DNA from: Strigamia acuminata
Lineage: Eukaryota; Arthropoda; Chilopoda; Geophilomorpha; Linotaeniidae
NCBI GenBank assembly: GCA_949358305.1
Contig: OX442315.1
Span: 31,708,427 to 31,772,426 of the forward strand
Length of the DNA: 64,000 bases
Direction of reading: 5' to 3'
The notes beneath the pieces are model-generated. The model saw only the letters and a list, made by a program, of their open reading frames with translations, was not told where the DNA came from and did not search any database. The position numbers were made by a program, and so were the translations under genes. Below, in pieces: positions 54,909 to 64,000 of the stretch (the stretch's first letter is position 1; the number at the start of each line of letters is the position of its first letter).

Positions 54909-55358
54909 TTAAAATGTCTGATGTTTATAATTACGGCGCCGAAGTTGTTTACAATCTTCAATGCATTTTTCAAAATGGATGTAATCAAATATAGAGACTA
55001 CAGAAGCCACAGCTAACGGCCAGAAAAAATAAAATCTAGACGAGGAATGCCTTTTATTCCCAGATTGAAAATGCATGAAGAATATGGCTGCACATGAAAA
55101 AAAAATCATAAATAAAATTAAACGCTGTATTTTGCTTTAATTTTTATTACACAAACCTATTCCAAATGTTCCCAGTCCTTTAAACAACCTTTCATTTTTG
55201 CATTGATGGACACACATCTTTAAAAAATAAAATAAAGCAAAATTAGACATTAGAAATTAGAAATAGAACATATTTACCCAGTATGGATTTCTCGAAGGAT
55301 CTGTCGCATCGTCGTCATTATCAAAAGTTTTTGTGAAACCTTTATCAATATCAGACAT
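54909..55358 (-). CDS. TMEM141: TMEM141-like small membrane protein
   Basis: Exons 55358-55278, 55217-55157, 55087-54909 join in frame to 106 residues, close to the roughly 108 of vertebrate TMEM141. Family-like features: an early C..QC region followed by KGLGTFG, an N-terminal hydrophobic stretch, and a second one ending VASVVSIFDYIHFEKCIEDC, resembling the SVVS....VESEKC end of TMEM141. The function of the family is not established. It is transcribed divergently from APC5 (starts about 260 bp apart). A separate 29-codon ORF (55468-55379) lies just upstream in its leader. Confidence 0.6.
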
Positions 55359-55617
55359 GCCTTTCTTCAATTTATTCACTAACTAACTCCAAAATGTTTA
55401 TCCTCTTCATCCATACTTAATTTTTCAAACTCTACAATCATTTTGTAATAGTTGGCTAACTGCACCATAGATGGCGATAAGGATCTATAAATTTCCAGTA
55501 GTGTTGTACTAATCAACGAATCAACGTGTTCGTAACTGATATAGAAACAGATATGAGAAGAATAGGCGGAAACCGAAGTCTCGGAGTGAAAAATTACAGC
55601 GAAGAGCGAAAATCAAA

Positions 55618-58612
55618 ATGAGTTCTCTCGATGTTTTGTCGACTTTGGCTGCCATTTCGGGGAAAAAACAAATCAAAGAAAACTTCACCTCGCATAAGAT
55701 TTCACTACTCATTATGATAAACGAGTATTGCTTTAAAATAGGAAAGCGTAAATCCGAACCTCATAAGGAATTCGACGGCAATGCTGAACAGTTACCCAAA
55801 TCACAAATGAAAAATATCGCATTAAATATATTGCGATTTATTCAAGTACGACCTTAATTAAATACACTAGCAACAAATTAATTCGGAAAAATATTTAATT
55901 TGCTTTAGGGTCCTGATGTTGAATTACCAGAATTATTAAAAATTATGCAGTTGAATTTTTCACCGAAATTTCTCGAGACATTTAAAGAAAGGTAAAAATA
56001 AACCAAAATTAATTAAATTAATGTTTGTATTAAATTGGTACTATTTTTATTTTCAGATTATCGGAATTATATAACCAAAGTTTGGCTGGTTTCATCGAGT
56101 ATATTCAATCTGTGGAAATATTAATGGTGGAGCCAACTCCAACTGTTCCTATTGTCCATAAATCGAGTGTTATTGGTAAAAATAAATTGAAATATAAGTA
56201 CACAGCAGTATTGATGTTTACATTGTTTTTTTTTTAATTTAAGGTTTGTTTCTTCGTCGAATGTTATTGGCTTTTGACAAACTCTCGTTCAGTCAAGTGT
56301 ATAAATTACACGCAAGTTTCGAACTATATTATCAAACATCGTTGCCAGAATCGGACGATTTTCACGTCGATTTCAATGAAACAGAGCAAGTAATTAAATT
56401 TTATCAATTTCTTTTCGTAATTTGTCATTAATATTTCTAGATATGAATCTGAGAAGACAAAGTGTCGTTTTTCACGAAAACAAGCTGAATATTTTATCTC
56501 GCAACAAGCTGCAATGATTCAAAGCAATGAAAAAGAGGCGCTACAACCCGATGACTTACAAGAACGCATTCGAGAAATATTAAATTATCATCCAGATTTG
56601 GCCGAAGCTGTATGCAAAACACACAACAATATTTAATGCTAAAAACATAATATTAAATTTTTTTTTACAGCATTTTCTTAGTTACCTTAATAATATTCGA
56701 GTGAAAGAATATTGCGGGGCAATAAATCACTTATATCATTGTTTTGACCGCAATACTCTTTCGAATCAAGACAGTAAATCATGCGCAGATGATGTTGGTC
56801 GGAGTTTTCGTTACGCCGCATTGAATTTAGCCGCTCTTCATTGCAGATTTGGACATAAGTAAATTGAATTTAAGTGAATTTGTTGTAAAATAAATTGAAA
56901 CGATTTAATTTTTCTCAGGGAAGAAGCATTAGCGGCACTTCGTGAAGCAATTACAATGGCGCAGGAAACTAATGATAATTTTTGTTTACAACACGCTTTG
57001 GTATATAAAATTTTTAAAAAAAAGCAATTCATTGTAAATTTTTATTTCCTAATTTATTTATTTTATTTTAGAGTTGGTTGTATAGACTTGAAAAAGACGG
57101 CCGAGATGAATTATTAGAAAGGTCTATTTCAAAAACCGGGGACATGAATTTGTCGTATTTAACGTCGCTTGGAATCCAATCGTTTGCTCAACACAAAGCA
57201 ATCCTAGCAACCCAACCATCGCTGTAATTTACTCTTAATTAACTATAATTCTAATATTTTTACATATTTATTTATTTCTTTCAGAGTTTTTGAATTTATG
57301 ATGAAAAGCGACATCCTCAACTGCCAGCACTCGATGCTCGAATTAATGGCCAACAGTTTTGCTCAGAAAGCCGCTTTATGGCACACGTACGGCAAGAATT
57401 TCATGGCTAATTTGTCGAGTCAAATCTTATTGCACTTAAACACAGCCGATCCTATGAGAAAAGGGTTATTTCACAGCGGAGAAGGAATTTGTTTAGCATT
57501 ATGTAACGTTGCCGTGAGCTTGGTTCAACAAGTAAATATAATTTATTAAAAATAAAATTCAAATTTTTTAAAATTATTTTTGAATTTATAGGGTCAAGTA
57601 AAACAATGTCGCGACGTTTTACAGCATGCAGAAGCACGTTTCCCCAGCCAGAGTCAGTACAGTCACATCTGGTTGTTTACCCAGCAATTAATCGACTTCG
57701 ACGAAGCCATAAAACACGGAAATTGGCACGAAGCCGAAGTTGCCGTTCAAAACATGGCCGTTATTTATCCATCCGAGAGCAATTTACGATTAGCTCAAAT
57801 GAATTTATACCGTGGTGATTTCGCGAATGCATCCAAAGTGATTACGAAATTATTGGATGATGATTCGCGGGAGAAAGAAACGCCAGAATTCCAAGCAAGG
57901 TTGAAATTTGATTGATTAAAATTAATTTAACAAATATTAAAAAGATTTTATCCGATTTTATTTTATAGGACTTTGATTCTGCAGTCTGAATTGCACGTTC
58001 TCTCCCGAAATTACTCTGCCGCACTTACGCCGCTGATGCACGGTTTAACTATATGCAACGAATATCATTTGGATTATTTAACTTGTATCTGCACACTCCA
58101 CATCGCAAACGTGCAGCTTTTACTGGGAATTTCGAGTCAAGCACTTTCCTTGCTCAATCAGGTCATGGTGTCTGTTTTGACTAATGGATCCGTGTTGGAT
58201 CGGGCACGAGCTAATTTATTATACGCTAAATGCGTTATGGCGCAGGCTAGTAAACGGGGCAAGGAAATGCGAGAAAAGGGTGAGTTGAGTGAGTTTAAAA
58301 TTAAATTTTCGTTTATTAAGTATGAAATTATTTTATATTTGTAGCATGGTTTGCAGCGATTGGTATTATATCAAACGCTATTGAAGACTTCAATAAAATT
58401 GAAGCGTATGACAGAGTTAAAGATGCCATGTACATTCAAGTACTAAAAGTGAATATTTGATCGTCGATTGTTTATTGATGTAATTTTTATTTCAGGCTCG
58501 AGTTTATCACGAATTAGGATTCATTGCCGAAAGAAATAAATGTGCGTTGAATTTTCGGCAGTTAAACGAACAATACGAATCGACTTTCCAGCCAAGAACT
58601 CAATTATTCTGA
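55618..58612 (+). CDS. ANAPC5: Anaphase-promoting complex subunit 5
   Basis: Thirteen exons by eye: 55618-55845, 55909-55991, 56057-56175, 56244-56389, 56454-56609, 56671-56858, 56919-57000, 57072-57223, 57285-57531, 57592-57899, 57969-58279, 58345-58439, 58496-58612. Product about 740 residues, near the human 755. Diagnostic segments: QAEYFISQQAAM, then YLNNIRVKEY, GRSFRYAALNLAALHCRFGH with EEALAALREAI (TPR), YLTSLGIQSF, and the terminal ERNKCALNFRQLNEQ. APC5 is a TPR scaffold of the APC/C ubiquitin ligase that drives mitotic exit. Start ATG 55618 gives MSSLDVL with no competing ATG. The exon 4/5 junction is the least sure: the acceptor at 56440 breaks frame, 56453 keeps it. Confidence 0.92.
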
Positions 58613-58694
58613 GGTATAGTGAAATAAAAGAACGGACAGGCTTGTTTTGTTATTGGTTTATGGATAAATGATTAAAAAATTTATTGTGAATATA

Positions 58695-61600
58695 TTACGT
58701 ATGTTCTTTAATACAATCCGATGTCATGTCTCTAATCCAATCATAATACAAACTGATTCTGACAAAAAAGGCCAATTTATTCTCAAGATTGCAACCTTTT
58801 CCTTTGGAAGCCAAACCTATTAATTCAGTTGGTTCGTTGGCGGTGGTAAGAAGAGAGCCGCTGCTGTCCATACAATTCGCCCCATGCTCGCTACTACACG
58901 AAAGAAACATTACAAAGTTGTTGTGTAGGGTGTCTCAAAAAATGTATACATGTTCAATTAAATATACATTATATTAATCATTAGTTGTGGGCAATGTTGT
59001 TTAATTAACGTTTCTTGTGTAGTTTTATTCGCTCTTTCTTTTAATGTGTAGTTTTTGACGACCCGAGCTTTCGTTCTAGGTGTATTTGCATTTTTTTTTT
59101 ATAAATTTTTGTCTAATTCCTGAATTTCAAATTTAGTGGTACTTCTCGAGTGCTTTCAGTGTTACCGGTGTGTGGTACTTTTGTGAATTTCTTCAGAGGT
59201 TCCAGTACGAGATTTTATAAGATTTTGCAAGATTTAGTGAGATTTTACCTAAAGTATCGCGGTATGATACCAAAAACAGTTGTACCGGTACAGTATCGCA
59301 TCGCTACCACGAAATGCTATACTTTTGGAAATAAATAGTGTTCCAGTATGCTGAAGAAATTCACAAAAGTAGCACAAAATTTGAAATTCAGGAATGACTA
59401 GTGCAATCAAACTTGGAGAATTGGGACAAAAAATGATGAAAAACACAAATATCTCGTGAGCAAAAGTTCAGATCGTCAATAACTAAACTAAACACAAAAC
59501 GAAAGAGTAGAAAAAACTGCACCAGAAACGTAAATTAAACAACACTGTTCACAACTAATGAATAATATGAAGTATTTAATTGAACAGTGTAAACATTTTC
59601 TGGGACACCCTGTATTTATATAAGAAAAGAACATGGCTGTTAAGTTAATATTTTTACCCAACACTTGCGCCTACAGTTGCTTTATCGTGGCATTCTATTG
59701 GTTTTTCAAGTTTTGTACGACACTCGTTGATCCCTAGGATTTTTACGTCGATTTGGCTCGGTTTTTCGGTTTTAATTGGCTCATTTTTGAGCCGAGAACG
59801 CTCTTCGTTCACCGTTAACCAACCAGTCAACGTCAACTGATAGTCTCCGCGAGTTGACACACTTTCCGCTAATAAAACAAAAAAAGAGATCAAATGATTC
59901 TACATGTTAATTGCGATAAATACCTTTTGGTACACACACGGTGCGTACGTGGTCATTGAATTCAGCGATATCGTTCAATTTAATAAGGGCTAGGTCATCT
60001 TGTATCGTGTCAAAGGTGAAATACTCATTTATGTGAATCTCTTTGGCATAAAAGTACTGTTCGGTACCACTGTCTTTAGCGAGGTTGTCCTCACCGAGAA
60101 TCACATACACCTATTGAACACATTGTTTTTTTATAAAAAAAAAATTCAAGAATACATGAAATAACAAAAAGAACAAGGACTTTTTTACGTCTGTCTCTTG
60201 GACAAGTTGCAGATTCTTGTGGAGACAAGAAGCCGTTGTCAACACCCATTGACTACAAATTAAAGCTCCACTGCAACTAAATCGCGATCCGTCTCCATCG
60301 GCGATGACAATGGATGCCAACCATGGCGCGGCAGCTGGTTTAATTTGACCAGGCTTAGCTTTTATTGCTTTTTTACCAACTTCGGTTAAGTATCCACATT
60401 TGTCTAAACTTGGAGGTGGGCCTGTAATGAGATTTAAATAATTAATACAGTCCCAATGTCTATTTTTATCGTAGTTTGTGTACTTTGTGTTTGTTTTTCT
60501 TTTATCACTTTAATCATTTTATCAAAATCCCCGAAATCGTCAAGCAGGAATAAATGTTCGACAAGAGGCTTCGATGTGACAGTTCTCAAAAGTTCGAAGT
60601 CAACATCAATTCCGATTCCAATAACATAAATCTCCACGTCTGAATTAAAATTTAAAATGTTTAATAAATTGAAAAAAATTAATGAAAAGTACCTAATCTA
60701 CCTTGTTGTTTTAAATTTGCCGCTGCTGTGTGCACTGCATCCGCATCGTTAGGAATACTACCAGATGTTAATAAAACTGCTTTCATAGCTTCTTCTCTAG
60801 ATGAATGTGTAACAGCAAACTCGACTCTTTCTAAAGCGGCAGACATATTAGTCGGTCCATCGCAAACAGCACCACACTGATTTAAAAATGTATAAGTAAA
60901 TTTATTATCAATAATTTATATTAATACGAATTTTATTACCCGAATATTTCCCATTCTTTGCTGAGCTATTTTAGTAGTGCTGACACTTGTGTCGTCCAAT
61001 GCTAATATTTCAGTTTGGTCGTCCCCAAAAGTTAAGATCGACAATCTCGTACCACCCACTTTAGACATATCTCCATTCGATATATTAAATCTGTCAATCA
61101 ATAACTGCGCAAAGTGTATTCCTTCTTGAAAATCTGAAGGTGTGATGCTGCTGGATTTATCAAAAACTAAAAATAAATCTAGCCCCAAAAATTCAAGATC
61201 ATATGCAATCCCTCTGTAAAGTTCTACAAAATAAATTGTACATTTAGAATTAGTTAAAACATATTTTTCAGAAAATGAATTACTACTTCCACTGGAAAAG
61301 TTATTTAACTTGTCAAATTGATTATCGATACGAGTAGCTATTCCAGCAATACTTGAATCGTGTTCTACAATGATACATTTCAGTTTGTAATGTTAAATTT
61401 GAAATAAACTTTCTTTACTTATGCAATAAGGTTCAAAATCTGTCCATTCATAAATCGCAGGGTGACACGTGCGCATTGTAGGGCCCTTGAGGAAGTATCC
61501 TTCTTCGCAATAATACTGGACAGTTGATCCACCACCAAATGGAGAGAAACCCGCATATTTCCCATTTTCAATTGGTAATGGAGGCTTACAAATTCTTTCT

Positions 61601-62000
61601 GTGCAAAAAATTAGTTACGTATATTATTTCGTATGTTTAATTTTTAATTTTGCTTATATTTATATACGTGGGAGAAGGCATTCTGGAGCAGGATTCGACC
61701 ATTTTCCTTTTTTACAATAAATGGCTGTCGAAGTACTTAAAAGATTTTTTGGATCAAAATAAATGTAAGGAAGGTCACAGATAACCCGCACTATATTTTT
61801 TCTTGCAATTTTGTACGTTCCATGTTCAACGAATGGTAGTGGTGGACAAGGAACAGCTGGAATTGAGATACCGGTAATTAAAATTACGGTAATAAGAATC
61901 AAAAGTCATTTTCAATGCCATTTCAATTCATAAATACATTATACATACCACCAATTCCATTTGTGAAGACAAATAATAATAGAGTCGTTCTCATCAACAT
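58695..62000 (-). CDS. Complement factor B-like protein with altered protease triad
   Basis: Ten exons: 62000-61949, 61856-61668, 61598-61419, 61364-60940, 60876-60702, 60639-60484, 60421-60189, 60110-59924, 59868-59658, 58890-58695. Order: signal peptide (MLMRTTLLLFVF within the first 17 codons), two sushi/CCP modules (exons 2 and 3, four Cys each), vWA domain (LFLVFDKSSSI = DxSxS metal site; exons 4-6), then a chymotrypsin-fold domain. This is the factor B/C2 plan, usually with three CCPs and a protease that cleaves C3. Here the HC box reads VLTTASC, so catalytic His is Ser; Asp is kept (DDLALIKL); the GDSGGP box reads MDSSGS. I infer a weak or inactive protease. Stop is 82 bp from that of APC5 (convergent). 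Confidence 0.8.
58928..59612. mobile_element. Mariner-type MITE in a factor B-like intron
   Basis: Ends (CA)GGGTGTCTCAAAAAATG and complement CATTTTCTGGGACACCCTG, flanked by TA (58926-58927, 59613-59614). The outer 100 bp at each end mirror well. It enlarges the last intron of the factor B-like gene to about 770 bp. No transposase. Confidence 0.75.
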
Positions 62001-62657
62001 TTTTTGCAAGTAATTACAAAGTTCAATAGCGCGCTAGACTTTTATTTTTCAGAAAGACTCTGTCTTTGAACTAAAATTTCACATATTAATGAAGAGTGTC
62101 CTCCTGGGCCCTTTTTGGGCAGGCACAAAGTTCAAAGTCAACATAATATTGATTACGGTATTTGGAAATAATGGGTCAAAACTGTCGATATGGATTTATG
62201 TTGATAGTTGAACCTCTTATTTTGACTTAAAAATTAAAATAAACTATTTTATCCTATCGATAAATATATTCTTTTGTTAATTATTGTAGAGGAAATGCTG
62301 AAAAAGTTATTTACTTTTAAATTTTGCATAATACAAGTAGGAAATATACAAATATACTTTTAGACCAAAATTAATTTTTATTAACCCTAATGAATTTGTG
62401 ATACAAATGTCCAATTCAAGGTTTTCATTTATTTTCTAAAATTCTTATGGTTTTAGATGGTGCCTGTGTTGTGTATTCCAACTCACCATTTCGGATATCT
62501 TAACAGAGACATGTTGTAAGCAACGTTGACAATAATGTATTGTTGGTTGCTAGGTTGCTATCACCTAGCAACCTCGAGACGCTAAACAAGAATTTGTCAC
62601 GTAATTTCGTCTCGATCAGCACAAGGCGAGGTGAACAGCAAGATTTTGCTATTCGAC
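62001..62657. other. Divergent 5' region
   Basis: Lies between the start of the factor B-like gene and a possible gene on the plus strand. No coding exon. The word GTTGCTAGGTTGCTATCACCTAGCAAC (62545-62571 region) forms a short foldback. Confidence 0.45.
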
Positions 62658-64000
62658 ATGTTGTCACAGATTATTTCTGTAATGCTGTGTTCGTTTTTCA
62701 CGTTATTTAATTCGGGTTTGATTTCCAAAAGGTTGATTGATTTCATAAACACGAATTAACACATCCGCAAATTTCTCAGCAGGTTTGAATTCTCTGAAAA
62801 ATGATCCATTAATTTTTTTACGCCATTTTAGGCCTAGAGACTTATAGGCCTAGTTCGAATTGAATTTTCTTCTGTATTTCTTTAGTTATGTGGCGGTTGA
62901 GTATTTATTTGGCAAGAATATTATTTGATGCGCCTTTTGGAGCGTTTTGGTGTTTTTTCAAAGTTTGGTTTTAATTTTTCATTTGAAATTGAATTTGTCT
63001 TGCGAGAGTTTAGTTTGGGATTTGATTTCTGAAACCTGGTTTTAATTTTCAAAGTGGTCAGTGGTTCAGAGGATGGTCATACACTTCAAAATTAACATTT
63101 TCAAGCAAAAAAAAAATTATTTTTAGATGGAAAAAATGCATTTGCGGATGGGTTTTGCAGGTGTACTAACATGCCATCAATTTATTGTTTAATTTTCATA
63201 TTTCTGTATACGAATTTCTGTTTTTATATTTCTTGAGTAGTAGCACGAAGAATACTTATGGCAAAAATTGGGGTGTAGTTCTTAATCTCTTTCTTGCTTT
63301 ATATTGCCACATGGGCTGACATTCAAACTAATGATTTATGAAGAATTTCAAAGGAACTGGATTAAGATTAGATTCTGGTGTTATTCTATCCTATTTTTGC
63401 TACTTTTATTTAACGTATAAAATTTTCTAAGTTAAAAATCTAGAAAGTCCTTAAACTTCTTTGAACTAATGTATATGACACAATGTGGTGGGAAATCCTA
63501 AAGTTGCAAAATCACTGCACAGTGCACTGATGGTCTGTTGACATCATGCTAAAACGAAAATTGTGTAATACCATTTCTCTTCTTTCACTTGAAGTGCTAG
63601 CAATGATGTCTTTTTCACTTTCTGTCTTTTTTGTTCTTGGCTTGGGTTTTTTTCTTGTTTCCGAGGTTTCAATTTAGCTTATCGTGTTTTTCTCAGATTT
63701 GGCTGAATGCAGATTTTTCTTCGCCCACTTTTCCCGTGCAACCTCAAACCTACCTGTTTTCCAAATATGCTTTCCAAAACCTCAAATGTTCCTTGGGCGG
63801 AAAAAATGCATATCTGTTGCCTGAACCTCGTCACGCCTATGTTGTAGTAGAATATACAGCAATTGACGGTTTCGACAATTTCTGGTTCTTTCTGTTGAGA
63901 ACAGTGGAAAACAGCTCATTAGTACAGCTTGATGACGGCAGCCATGAAACAAGCTGTCGTGATCCGACTTGGTGGTTAAATTATTCGGTTATTGAGAAAT
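62658..64000 (+). CDS. Partial secreted or membrane protein, runs off the window
   Basis: Exon 63697-64000 (acceptor TTTTTCTCAG) is fully open for about 101 codons to the window end. It encodes an aromatic-rich, extracellular-looking segment with an AYVVVEYTAIDGFDNFWFF core, three Cys and an N-S-S glycosylation site. Upstream, ATG 62658 opens a signal-peptide-like exon (MLSQIISVMLCSFFTLF) ending near 62731 at a weak donor. The two do not join in frame directly, so at least one exon between them is unresolved or they are separate. No family recognised. Confidence 0.4.

Noticed and set aside
55521-55712. Minus-strand ORF over the APC5 start
   Set aside because: Antisense shadow of APC5 exon 1.

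Overview
This is a 64 kb piece of an AT-rich invertebrate nuclear genome, most likely an arthropod. The genes have many short GT-AG introns (mostly 50-90 bp). Other eukaryotic marks are a near-canonical U6 snRNA, eukaryotic tRNAs with internal promoters, LTR and non-LTR retrotransposons, many inverted-repeat DNA elements and a short CCTAA (TTAGG-type) run. The species cannot be named from the sequence. Most of the window is young duplicated and transposon-rich DNA. Ordinary single-copy host genes sit only at the right end (about 54.9-62.0 kb).

Layout: (1) 1-6.4 kb: minisatellite, a damaged ncRNA copy split by a truncated LINE, an odd inverted array around a telomere-like run, and a 61/183-bp satellite. 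(2) 6.4-14.9 kb: an intact BTB-BACK gene, a U6 gene, and four copies of a structured ncRNA whose promoter and 5' stem-loop match those of U6. The ncRNA has a GAUC:GAUC hairpin, so it is a 7SK-like candidate. An MTR4 helicase gene fragment also lies here. (3) 15.0-19.8 kb: a complete young Ty3/gypsy element with identical LTRs and a CTATA target duplication. (4) 19.8-36.1 kb: a cluster of one expanded family, small proteins with a class I SAM-methyltransferase-like GGxG motif. I reconstruct five complete genes, one copy broken by a stop, and several fragments, mixed with a shortened BTB paralogue and 21-bp minisatellites. (5) 36.3-41.7 kb and 51.3-53.2 kb: a tRNA cassette (Asn, Leu-CAG, Thr-TGT, Asn) present three times and duplicated together with the methyltransferase-like genes. 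(6) 41.8-51.1 kb: several inverted-repeat elements, including a 1.03 kb almost perfect palindrome, plus a Copia Gag-protease-only ORF, Tudor-domain exons and methyltransferase-like pseudogenes. (7) 53.2-64 kb: unresolved exons, a TMEM141-like gene divergent from APC5 (13 exons), a complement factor B-like gene convergent with APC5, and exons of an unrecognised gene that runs off the right end.

Exon joins were made by eye from splice sites and reading-frame continuity; no alignment or fold program was run. The strongest candidate for something undescribed is the U6-promoter ncRNA family: hairpin pairing is kept by compensatory differences between copies, and the spacing from TATA box to start matches U6 exactly.
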